Source: JAFAZI01 sp035501255 (GTDB taxonomy: Bacteria; Actinomycetota; Actinomycetes; JAFAQI01). Taken from it: 39,916 nucleotides of DNA. The stretch lies in NCBI GenBank assembly GCA_035501255.1, contig DATJWM010000191.1, positions 1 through 39,916 of the forward strand. The letters run 5' to 3'. The notes beneath the pieces were generated by a model, which did no database searches, was not told the DNA's origin, and was given only the letters and a program-made list of their open reading frames with translations. Shown here piece by piece: positions 27,755 to 35,853 of the stretch (within the stretch, counting starts at the first letter, position 1; each line of letters opens with the position of its first letter). The translations under genes were made by a program, and so were the position numbers.

Positions 27755-28246
27755 ATGACAGCTAGATTGGCACGGCTCATTGCGGTGTCGGCGTTCTGCG
27801 TGTTCGTCTCGGCCTGCTCGTCCGCGACCGCTCCGACGCCCGAGATCGTCTACGTGACTGCACCCCCGGCAACACCAGCGGCGACACCCGCCGGGACCAC
27901 GATGCACGCCCTCATGCTCACGTTGTCGCTGCACCGCTCCGGCAATGAGGCGACGTGGAGCTACGTCACCGGTCTGAGCGGACCGTGCCAGGGCATCCGC
28001 GACTTCGCGGACATCGCGCCGGGAACGACCGTCACCGTGACGGACCAAGCGGGCACGATCATCGGCTCGGGCAACCTGGCGTTCGATGCGGTGACAAACG
28101 ACGGTGCGTGCGAACTCGCCGACACGCTTGCGCTCCCGGATGCCACCTTCTACTCGATCGCCATCGCCAAGCGCAGCGCGACCACGATTGCCGCCAGCGA
28201 CCTTGCTGCGCAGGGCTGGCACGTCGACCTGTCGCTCGGAGGCTGA
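27755..28246 (+). CDS. Lipoprotein, probable moron
   Basis: A 163-residue protein with AGGGG before the ATG at 27755. A lipoprotein signal (LIAVSAFCVFVSAC with lipobox V-S-A-C) is followed by a Thr/Pro/Ala linker. A beta-rich globular domain follows: LMLTLSLHRSGNEATWSYVT, FADIAPGTTVTVTDQAGTII and FYSIAIAKRSATTIAASDLA. It should be tethered to the outer face of the membrane. Plus-strand location beside the regulator suggests expression from the prophage; superinfection exclusion or host surface change are candidates. A TAGGAT -10-like box lies at 27738. Confidence 0.75.
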   Translation: MTARLARLIAVSAFCVFVSACSSATAPTPEIVYVTAPPATPAATPAGTTMHALMLTLSLHRSGNEATWSYVTGLSGPCQGIRDFADIAPGTTVTVTDQAGTIIGSGNLAFDAVTNDGACELADTLALPDATFYSIAIAKRSATTIAASDLAAQGWHVDLSLGG

Positions 28247-28249
28247 CCG

Positions 28250-28384
28250 ATGTCCGACATCCTCATCGCCGTGACGGCCACGCTGGCTGGCATCCTCACG
28301 CTGACTCTGCTGGCGCCGCTCCTGGCGGTCATCGGCATCTGCGTCATGGCGAAGGGCGCATTCGATGTTCTGGCCGATCGCTGA
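28250..28384 (+). CDS. Small membrane protein, 44 residues
   Basis: ATG at 28250, three bases after the lipoprotein stop. A long hydrophobic core (AVTATLAGILTLTLLAPLLA, VIGICVMAKGAF) gives one or two spans. Probably co-expressed with the lipoprotein. Too short for family assignment. Confidence 0.6.
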   Translation: MSDILIAVTATLAGILTLTLLAPLLAVIGICVMAKGAFDVLADR

Positions 28385-28471
28385 CCCCTCCATGATCTAG
28401 GGCGCAAGCCGACGGTGTACCGGACCGTCCCACCAATCGCTTCCCCGACAGGGGAGGAAGGGACCCATCCG

Positions 28472-28558
28472 ATGCCGTTCGGTCACGGCCACATCCCGTT
28501 CGACTTCTGGAGCTGGCTGCTCCTGCTGCTCGGTTTCCCGGTCGCGATCCCGCTCTGA
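28472..28558 (+). CDS. Tiny membrane peptide, 28 residues
   Basis: ATG at 28472 with a strong GGAGGAAGGGA upstream. The peptide (MPFGHGHIPFDFWSWLLLLL then GFPVAIPL) is one Trp/Leu-rich span. The good ribosome site favours a real micropeptide. The 87 bases before it hold only a short CCCC/GGGG hairpin. Confidence 0.5.
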   Translation: MPFGHGHIPFDFWSWLLLLLGFPVAIPL

Positions 28559-28562
28559 GATT

Positions 28563-28590
28563 GCCCGGAAAATGCCCGGGGAACGCCCGG
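28563..28590. repeat. Three GCCCGG direct repeats, 11-base spacing
   Basis: GCCCGG occurs at 28563, 28574 and 28585, exactly one helical turn apart, in the gap where the rightward genes and the leftward structural operon converge. Possible protein-binding site or part of a shared terminator. Confidence 0.6.
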
Positions 28591-28609
28591 ACATGCGCGG
28601 GGCGATGTG

Positions 28610-28825
28610 CTACCGGATCGCCGCGAGCATCTGGCGCATCAGCCGTCCTCGCCGGCTCGACAGGCTGAACCGGATGCGGCCCATGTCGACGCGGACGTGC
28701 CACGATCCCTCGTTGTCGCGGTACGGGACCACCACGCCCGCGTCGGCGTGCAACTGGCAGATGGACAGCCCGCAGGGCAGTCCCACGTCACCACGGCCGG
28801 GACAGCGGACGACGGCGCACGTCAT
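28610..28825 (-). CDS. Small Cys-containing protein, end of structural operon
   Basis: A 71-residue protein from the ATG at 28825 (ATGA overlap). Cysteines in MTCAVVRCPGRGDVGLPCGL and SICQLHADAG suggest a zinc finger. A basic C-terminus follows (FSLSSRRGRLMRQMLAAIR). Last gene of the long leftward transcript. Unknown function. Confidence 0.6.
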   Translation of the reverse strand: MTCAVVRCPGRGDVGLPCGLSICQLHADAGVVVPYRDNEGSWHVRVDMGRIRFSLSSRRGRLMRQMLAAIR

Positions 28826-29238
28826 GAGTCGGTGATCGAGTCGAGCGCGCCGAGCAGGAGCCGGATGATCCCGTCGGTCTGACGGGTCAGGGCTGCCACC
28901 TGTGCGATCGCCTGACCCTGCGTGGGACTCGCGATACCGAGGTATGTGGCGTTGTTCGCCAGGGCGAACGCGGCGCGCGATCGGAGCGTCGCCGCGTTCG
29001 CCTGCTGCGCGATCACCGGGTTCGGGCCCGGATCCGGAAGGGCTGCCACTTGCTGTGCGGTCGCGTCGGGCAGGTAGTCGACGCTGGCCCACGTCTCGCG
29101 GATCACGAGGTAGGCCGCGAAGGTCGGCGCCTGCCCGGCGTAGCGCGGCGGGATCGCAGGAGCAGTTGCTTCGACGCCCAAGGAGGCCGCGAACGCGCCG
29201 ACGTCGCCCGGGGGGAAGGGATAGACGAGCAGCTTCAT
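28822..29238 (-). CDS. Fibre-associated protein, 138 residues
   Basis: ATG at 29238 (ATGA overlap with the fibre gene). MKLLVYPFPPGDVGAFAASL then a beta/Pro region and long helices (QQANAATLRSRAAFALANNA, AIAQVAALTRQTDGIIRLLL). Its position after the fibre and helical C-terminus suit a tail-fibre assembly or attachment protein. No family recognised. Confidence 0.55.
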   Translation of the reverse strand: MKLLVYPFPPGDVGAFAASLGVEATAPAIPPRYAGQAPTFAAYLVIRETWASVDYLPDATAQQVAALPDPGPNPVIAQQANAATLRSRAAFALANNATYLGIASPTQGQAIAQVAALTRQTDGIIRLLLGALDSITDS

Positions 29239-31364
29239 GCCGCGAGCTCCAGCACCAGGCCCGCGCTGCCGTTGGAGCCTGCGACACCGGAACCGATCTT
29301 GGCGGCGCCGGAGCCGAGCGCGGCAGTGATCGTGCCCGGTCCGGTCAGCGAGTCGTAGATCAGGATCACGAGTCCACCCCCCCCGCCGCCACCACCACCG
29401 GCGCTGCCGGAGCCGGTCCCCGCGGAGCCGTTACCACCGTTGGCCCGGATGACTCCTGAGCCGTTGGCGATGACCTTGGCGCAGATCAGGATCACACCGC
29501 CGCCGCCGCCGCCAGAGCCCGACTGCGTGCCCGAGGCATACGCTCCGCCGCCACCGCCGGTGCCTCCACCGTAGAGTCCGACCGCCGCGCCGGAACCATT
29601 GATGAACAACGCCAGCGCAGCTTCGATGCCGGCGCGCGGAGTTCCGACCAAGGCCGTCGGAGCGTTGAGCGTGCCGGCGCCACCGCCAGCGTGTGTTCCG
29701 TCGCCACCGCCCGCCCCGCCCGCCCCGCCCATGGCGTTGTTGAGAACCGTGCCGCCGGCGCCTGCGCCGACAGAACTGGTGCCAGCCCCGCCATTGGTGC
29801 CTCCCCCGAGGCGCCCGGCCGCCGCGCCGGCGCCCGCCACCTTGGAGCCGCCAGCCCCACCCGAGTTGTCGATCGTGCCGTTGTTCGTGATCGTGCCTGA
29901 GCAGTAGATCGCGAAGCCCGCCGTCGTCAGGACGATGCCGTTATTGATCGTGAGTGACGAGTAGTACATGTCGCGGCTGAGCGTTGTGTTGACGCTGATC
30001 GTGACCGACCCGTCCGATCCGTCACCGTACAGCCAGTGCGCCCCGCCACCCGCCGGGTGAAAGTGCGTTCCCCGCGATGGCGCGTCGCCGGAGTTCCCCG
30101 GACCGCCAGAGCCACTGTTCGCCGCGGGTGTCCCGGAGTAGGTGACGAGCTCGTGACCGTGTGCGGCCCGGGCGATCGTGCCGGCGGTTGCCGGAGATGG
30201 AGCGGCGTCGATGGAGACGTTCGCGCCTGAGGGTCCGTCGGTCGTGGAGACGTAGTGCTGGTGCGCCACCCCCGCTGCGACGGAGGCGACGTTGTTCCCG
30301 ACGGCGACGGCGGTCGAGTCCACGACGACCTGCGTCAGCTCGTCGTCGAGGTCGACGATCCCGGGCGCGATGGGATACCAGCCGGCCGGGATGGAGCCGG
30401 TGGCGGCGGAGTAGATGAACTCCATCGTCTGGTTCGGGGCGATGATGGCGCCGAAGTCGCCCGAGCTGATGTAGCCCTCCAGCGGGAAATAGAACAGGTT
30501 CCCTGTCTCGCTGGCCGCCGAGAACTGCGTGAGCAGGATGTCGTAGGCGCTGACGTTCTCGATCAGGAGTCGCTGTCCGTCGGACCCTGCGACGAGTCCG
30601 GTCACAGTGCAGGACGCGCCCTGGTTCATGCGGATGCGCGTCAGGGTCGTGATGTTGGCCGGGCTCAGGTCGTTGAACGTCCCGGAGGCGAGGGTGATGT
30701 CGATCACGCCTGCCGTGAGGGCTCCCTGCGGGTTGGCCGAGTAGGCAGGCAGCGAGCCGTCGGAGGAGAACGTGAACTGCGGCTCGCCGTGGAACATGAC
30801 GGGGTTGGGCGAGCCGCCATCGGTGACGGTGAACTGCCAGTGGACGCGCCAGCGGCGTTGCAGGACGGCCCATTGCGTCGGGTCCGACTGGAACTCCGTG
30901 GCGACGATGGACACGCTCTGACCGACCGCCATCGTGGTCCAGTCGAGGGGCGGCGAGACCGCCGTGATGAGGCCCGAGGCGTCGTCGTAGATCTCGAGGG
31001 TCGCCGTGCAGCTCGCGAAGTGGGTCGGGTCATCGCCCGCTCCGCGGGACAGGACCACGCCTGCCACGAGCCAGTTGAGCGTCGTCCCGGGCACCGACAC
31101 GGCGGGCACGAGCTGGATCTGCGAGGTCTGTTCGAGGAAGACTTCGGCGTCGACGTTGCCGTTCCACGCGGACGCGATCAGGGCAAGGACGCTCGACTCG
31201 CCCTGCCCGCGGGCGAGGTACTGCGCGACGAGCGTCGGAGCGGTGGGGCTCGCGACACGCAGGCGTCCCTGCCAGCCGGTCCCAGCGGACACGGTGGACC
31301 CGTCGACCAGGGTGAAGCCCGAGGTCGCCGCCTGGAACGTGTTCGAGATGATCGCGTCAGGCAC
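29235..31364 (-). CDS. Glycine-rich tail fibre / adhesin
   Basis: A 709-residue protein from the GTG at 31364, overlapping the end of the large tail protein gene. The first 250 residues are beta-rich (TFQAATSGFTLVDGSTVSAG, WNGNVDAEVFLEQTSQIQLV). A middle region contains LTRIRMNQGASCTVTGLVAG and FGAIIAPNQTMEFIYSAATG, typical of fibre shafts. From about residue 500 it is a polyglycine-type domain (GGAGGSKVAGAGAAAGRLGG and similar) of the sort used as receptor-binding tips. A run of eight G on the coding strand (29384-29377) lies in this part. Confidence 0.75.
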   Translation of the reverse strand: MPDAIISNTFQAATSGFTLVDGSTVSAGTGWQGRLRVASPTAPTLVAQYLARGQGESSVLALIASAWNGNVDAEVFLEQTSQIQLVPAVSVPGTTLNWLVAGVVLSRGAGDDPTHFASCTATLEIYDDASGLITAVSPPLDWTTMAVGQSVSIVATEFQSDPTQWAVLQRRWRVHWQFTVTDGGSPNPVMFHGEPQFTFSSDGSLPAYSANPQGALTAGVIDITLASGTFNDLSPANITTLTRIRMNQGASCTVTGLVAGSDGQRLLIENVSAYDILLTQFSAASETGNLFYFPLEGYISSGDFGAIIAPNQTMEFIYSAATGSIPAGWYPIAPGIVDLDDELTQVVVDSTAVAVGNNVASVAAGVAHQHYVSTTDGPSGANVSIDAAPSPATAGTIARAAHGHELVTYSGTPAANSGSGGPGNSGDAPSRGTHFHPAGGGAHWLYGDGSDGSVTISVNTTLSRDMYYSSLTINNGIVLTTAGFAIYCSGTITNNGTIDNSGGAGGSKVAGAGAAAGRLGGGTNGGAGTSSVGAGAGGTVLNNAMGGAGGAGGGDGTHAGGGAGTLNAPTALVGTPRAGIEAALALFINGSGAAVGLYGGGTGGGGGAYASGTQSGSGGGGGGVILICAKVIANGSGVIRANGGNGSAGTGSGSAGGGGGGGGGLVILIYDSLTGPGTITAALGSGAAKIGSGVAGSNGSAGLVLELAA

Positions 31365-34300
31365 GCACGAACTCCTCGGTGTCGTACTGGCTGTCCCACC
31401 GGGCTGCGCCCTTGCCGATCGTGTCCTGCTGCGAGAGCAGGAGCAGCGGCAGCCCAGAGATGGCCTGGCGGGCGAATGTCCACGCCACAACGTCCATCGG
31501 GTTGCTGGCGAGGATCACCGACCAGTCGTTCGTCCGGGTGATCTGCGGCCGCAGCTTCGAGGATCCGTATCGGGCGATCTGGTAGTTGCAGAGGTCCTGC
31601 GCGTCGGTGCAGGACCCGGCGGGACCGTTGGTGACATCGGTCGCCCCGACGTCGACCTCGCGCGGTGCTCCAGCGGTGCGCGACAGGATCGTCGACGACG
31701 CCTGCGCCATCACCCCGACCTTCAGCGGCACCACCACTCCCGTCCCGGGCGTGATCGAGTTCGGGTTGTACTGCGCGACGGCGACCTGGTAGGTGACGTC
31801 CCGGTCGTTCTGGAGGTTCGTCACGGCCGCGAACGTCTCCGACCACGTCTGCGTGACGCCCTTCGTCACGAGCGTCTTTCGCGCGACGGAGGTGTATTTG
31901 TAATACGGCCGGTTGCGCAGGTAGGCGATGTAGTGCGCGCCGAGGTTGTCCTGGTTCAGCGTGTTGAGCGTGTCGATCGCCGACGGTCCGACGTCGCTCG
32001 TGGAGCCCGACGAGGTGCTGTACGGCGGCAGCAGGTCCGTCTCGTTCGTGTCGACCCCGCTGATCTCGGGCGGGATGTAGGGCTGCACGATCGTGCCGAT
32101 CGTCAGCGAGACGTCGTCGAGCGAGATCGTCACCGCAGACGCCGAGGTGACCATCGCGAACAGGACGAGGTTCGAGCCCGCCAACTGCCCGGTGTAGGTC
32201 GTGAAGTCGGTCCGCGCCGGGGTGAACTTCACGTAGAACCGCTGCGGCGTTGTGGACAGCGTGTAGGTGGCGGACGTCCCATCCACCGATGCCACGCCCC
32301 ACGGGTTCGCGATCCCGAACGCGATGGACGGCGTCCCGGTGCTCGCGGTGGCAGTGACGAGCATCGTGATCGTCTTCGCGTTCACGGGCTGCATGAACGA
32401 CACGAGATGGACGCCGGAGCCTGCCGTCGCGTAGGTCGTGAACTGCGTACAGTGGGAGTGGCTGCTGATGCCCGTGGTTGACGAGACGATGGTGTTCACC
32501 TCGTCGAGCGTCTGCGGCGAGGTGATCCCGGTCCGGGCATAGGCCAGGAGCGCGCCCGGGTTCACCATGACCCCGGAGAACGTGATCTGGCCCGGGTACG
32601 ATCCGACCACGGCAGAGTTCGATGCGCTCGCCCGCACGACGAACGACACGTCCGTCCGGTCGGCCACAGGGACAAACGTGATCGTCAGCCGCTGGCCCGG
32701 GTTGCCCACCGGTCCCGTGACCACGCTGAACGCGACATCCCCGCCCGCGGGTGACGCGAGCGCCACCTTGTACGTCGACGCGAGATAGCCGTCGATCTGG
32801 CTCGCCCACATCGAGCCCGTGTAGGTGTGGCCTGCCCGGAACGTCCCGGTGATCGTGAAGATCGCGGAGTTCCCGTACGCCCCCGACGCGAGCGTGAAAC
32901 CCGTCCCGAAGTTGTTCGAGAGCCGTGTCTGCGTCCCGCCCTGCGCCGGGTTGTAGCCGTTGCTGATCCGGTTGAGGGTGCCGCCCGACTTGCCCTTGAT
33001 CTCGGTCGTGATGACCGCCCAGTGCGCCGATGCCGAGAGCAGGGCGGACGTGGCGAGGACCGGGAAGTCGGCCCACTGCGTCTGCATCGAACCGGCCGGC
33101 GCCAACCCGGAGATCCGGTTCATGGCCGCGTACGGGGCGACCGCCGTGATCGTGACCCCGACATCCGCGCAGACGACCGCGTCCATCATGTGCGCCGGGC
33201 TGGCAGCCGATCCGGCGGTGGCAGCCGGGGTGATGCCGGTGCCGGTGGTCATCACCGCCGTCCCGACCGCGGCAGATCCGGCGGTCCCTCCCGTCGGGAC
33301 GCCGGCGTACGCCTTCAGGATGTAGCCGAGCCCGGTATTGGCTGACCCGGCGACGGTGATCGTCAGGGCTCCTGTGGATGCCCCCGAAGTGACGAGCGCC
33401 CGGAACCGCGTGAGCCGCCGGGTCGTGCCGGAGAACTGGCCCGTGGCATGGCTCGTCCACGTCAACCCACCGCCCGACACGGTGACGGTGTTGGCGCTCG
33501 TGGCGTGGGAGTTCTCCACGTCGAGGATGTACAGGACGTTGTTCGAGTAGATCGTCGAGGGGACCGTGTAGCTCTGGGTGTCCGTGTCCGACCAGCCCGA
33601 GCCGAGGTAGGACGGGCTCGCCGCGTTGTTGCCGAAGTACGGCCCTGCCAGCGTTGTCCAGCCGGTCGTCGCCGAGACGCCTTCGGGGTTCGTGCAGCGG
33701 TTGCCCCAGCCCTGGCTGAAGATCGGGACCGCCTCGATCGACTGTCCCGGAGCTGCGTAGTTGCGCAGCCTGCCGGTCGGGGTGGCGAAGTCCACGTAGG
33801 CGGGCGGCAGGACGTAGCCCTCGGAGATCATCACCTCGTCGATGTAGATCCCGTTCGCCGGGTCGCCGCTGGTCGAGAGGAACTGGATCGAGCCCGCGTT
33901 CTGGGAGCCGGTGTTGAACCACAGCATCGAGTACCGCTGGTACGTGGTCGTCAACGCAGCGGCCGATCCCGACCCGGTGACGATCTGCCCGTAGCCCGCC
34001 GGCTGGAGGAAGATGTCGCCGAACTGCGCGGTCAGCGAATCGGCCGCGGAGACGATGCGAGCCCGGAACGAGAGCTGGTACGGCCGTCCGACCACCATCT
34101 GCGCCTGGAGGAACGGCGGCATCATGTAGGCCGCGCCCTGCGGTCCGGCGAGCTTGAACGACGCGGTCCCGGAATACGGGGCGGACGTGGATCGGCTCCA
34201 CGACGCCGAGGTGAGCCAGCCCGACGTATCCGTCTCGGCGGAGCCGTTGATGCACAGGTTCTCCGCGCCTCCGGCAGTCTGCTGCACCCGCCGGATGGCC

Positions 34301-35853
34301 GCGTCGAGCAGGGCGTAGCGGAGCGAGTAGTGCGTCCCGCCCCCGGTGATCGTGACGTCGACCGGCTGGTTCAGGTTCGCCAGGGCGTCATAGATGACGA
34401 GCGCGACCCGCTGGTCATCCGGGGTCGGGGTGGCGCGTTGGGCGTAGCCGTGGAACAGCGCGTAGTCGGTCGCCGAGTACGTGGCGAAGAGGTGGAACGG
34501 CAGCGCGTCCTGGAGCATCGGCCACGTCGGCGCTTCGATGTAGGCGTTCGCGGATGACCCGGCGTTCACCTGGAACTCGTCGAAGCCCACGACGGCCGAG
34601 GCGGCCGAGGTCGTGCGGATGAAGCACACGAGGTCCTTGCGGTCGGCCGTGACCGTCAGCGTGGCCGTGGGCGTGCCGTAGGAGCCGCTGATCGTCCCGC
34701 CTGACGAGGCGAGGTCGGATGGCGTGCCCATTGACGCGATGCCGACCTCGACGTGGGCGTTGCCGGAGATCGACTTCAGCTTCGCGGCGATGGTGATCGA
34801 CTGGCCGCTCGCGACCGTGCATTCGATCGGGAACCAGACCATCGAGTTGATGGTCCCCGAGAGCGACACCTGCCCGGAGTACGTCCCGCCGCCCGAGGCC
34901 GGATCCTTCTTCCATGCGAGCGACGTTCCTGCTGCCCCGATCGAGGCGATCGCCGTGAGGTTCAGGTCGTGCAGCCCGAACTCCATCGACGGGTTGGGCG
35001 CGAGGTTGCGGTTCTGGGTCCAGAACTTGTCGGTGTTCGTCAGGGTCAGGTCGAGCTCGCCGACCTGCGTGTTGCTGCGGTCGAAGTTCATGCCCCGCGT
35101 GCGCTGGCCGTTCTCGATCCGGACCGACGCGAAGGAATCCATCGGCGCGCCGAACTCGCCCATGGCGAACGCGACGTAGAGCTGGGACGCCCGGACCGAC
35201 GACCACTGGGTCGTGTCGTAGAACAGCTCGCCGAAGGTGGCGCTGCTGAACGAGCTGCCGGCGGAGTTCTGGCCGACGTACAGGGCCGTCGCAGTGCTGG
35301 TGCAGGTCTGGTTGCTGATCGAGCCCGTGACGTCGGTGTCGTCGATGTAGATGAAGATGGACGACCCGGACTTCGCCACCATCCAGAAGTGCGCGCTGGT
35401 GTCGAGCGTCGCCGTGGAGCTGACGATGTCGGCGGTGCCGAACTTCTCCAGGTGGATCTTGTTGTCCGTGCCGACGTAGATCCCGAACGCGCCGGTGCCC
35501 TTGCAGCACAGGTATTGCTTCGACCCTGTCGCGGCGAGCTTCACCACCCCGCCGACCGTGAAGGTGTCGCCTGCATCGAGGCTGTTGGCGTCGGGGACGC
35601 TCATGTAGCCGGTCGAGCCGTTGAACTTGACATCGGTCGACGTGTCCTCGAACAGCAAGCCCGTCTGCCCGAGCGAGAACCCGCCCGCGTAGGTGCCGTG
35701 GTTGCCGTTCAGCCGGTCGAACGCGATCGTCCCCGCGGCCTCGTTGAAGCGCCAGTAGCCGCCTGACGGCAGGAACGAGACGACCAGGTCCTCCCACGCC
35801 TTCTTCCGCACGAAGTTGGCCCGGCAGGTCATCGTCGGGGCCGGGAGCGTCAC
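31357..35853 (-). CDS. Very large tail protein with LamG-like domains (baseplate/tip)
   Basis: A 1498-residue protein whose ATG at 35853 overlaps the tape measure stop. Residues about 30-230 are a LamG/concanavalin-like domain (GGYWRFNEAAGTIAFDRLNG, FTVGGVVKLAATGSKQYLCC). Residues 240-290 (TRGMNFDRSNTQVGELDLTL then TNTDKFW) match the Dit/tail-hub pattern of actinophage minor tail proteins. Several jelly-roll carbohydrate-binding-like repeats follow (NPSMEFGL, NLCINGSAETDTSGW, GNRCTNPEGVSATTGW). The C-terminal 250 residues (RNRPYYKYTSVARKTLVTKG) resemble a tail-hub domain. It likely forms the tail tip and binds host glycans. Confidence 0.75.
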   Translation of the reverse strand: MTLPAPTMTCRANFVRKKAWEDLVVSFLPSGGYWRFNEAAGTIAFDRLNGNHGTYAGGFSLGQTGLLFEDTSTDVKFNGSTGYMSVPDANSLDAGDTFTVGGVVKLAATGSKQYLCCKGTGAFGIYVGTDNKIHLEKFGTADIVSSTATLDTSAHFWMVAKSGSSIFIYIDDTDVTGSISNQTCTSTATALYVGQNSAGSSFSSATFGELFYDTTQWSSVRASQLYVAFAMGEFGAPMDSFASVRIENGQRTRGMNFDRSNTQVGELDLTLTNTDKFWTQNRNLAPNPSMEFGLHDLNLTAIASIGAAGTSLAWKKDPASGGGTYSGQVSLSGTINSMVWFPIECTVASGQSITIAAKLKSISGNAHVEVGIASMGTPSDLASSGGTISGSYGTPTATLTVTADRKDLVCFIRTTSAASAVVGFDEFQVNAGSSANAYIEAPTWPMLQDALPFHLFATYSATDYALFHGYAQRATPTPDDQRVALVIYDALANLNQPVDVTITGGGTHYSLRYALLDAAIRRVQQTAGGAENLCINGSAETDTSGWLTSASWSRSTSAPYSGTASFKLAGPQGAAYMMPPFLQAQMVVGRPYQLSFRARIVSAADSLTAQFGDIFLQPAGYGQIVTGSGSAAALTTTYQRYSMLWFNTGSQNAGSIQFLSTSGDPANGIYIDEVMISEGYVLPPAYVDFATPTGRLRNYAAPGQSIEAVPIFSQGWGNRCTNPEGVSATTGWTTLAGPYFGNNAASPSYLGSGWSDTDTQSYTVPSTIYSNNVLYILDVENSHATSANTVTVSGGGLTWTSHATGQFSGTTRRLTRFRALVTSGASTGALTITVAGSANTGLGYILKAYAGVPTGGTAGSAAVGTAVMTTGTGITPAATAGSAASPAHMMDAVVCADVGVTITAVAPYAAMNRISGLAPAGSMQTQWADFPVLATSALLSASAHWAVITTEIKGKSGGTLNRISNGYNPAQGGTQTRLSNNFGTGFTLASGAYGNSAIFTITGTFRAGHTYTGSMWASQIDGYLASTYKVALASPAGGDVAFSVVTGPVGNPGQRLTITFVPVADRTDVSFVVRASASNSAVVGSYPGQITFSGVMVNPGALLAYARTGITSPQTLDEVNTIVSSTTGISSHSHCTQFTTYATAGSGVHLVSFMQPVNAKTITMLVTATASTGTPSIAFGIANPWGVASVDGTSATYTLSTTPQRFYVKFTPARTDFTTYTGQLAGSNLVLFAMVTSASAVTISLDDVSLTIGTIVQPYIPPEISGVDTNETDLLPPYSTSSGSTSDVGPSAIDTLNTLNQDNLGAHYIAYLRNRPYYKYTSVARKTLVTKGVTQTWSETFAAVTNLQNDRDVTYQVAVAQYNPNSITPGTGVVVPLKVGVMAQASSTILSRTAGAPREVDVGATDVTNGPAGSCTDAQDLCNYQIARYGSSKLRPQITRTNDWSVILASNPMDVVAWTFARQAISGLPLLLLSQQDTIGKGAARWDSQYDTEEFVRA

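Noticed and set aside
29375..29850. CRISPR-like or satellite array
   Set aside because: The CCGCCG-type repetition is just glycine codons of the fibre tip; no regular spacers.
31178..34255. 1025-residue minus-strand ORF
   Set aside because: Out-of-frame shadow of the large tail protein, His/Arg-rich with no folded pattern.
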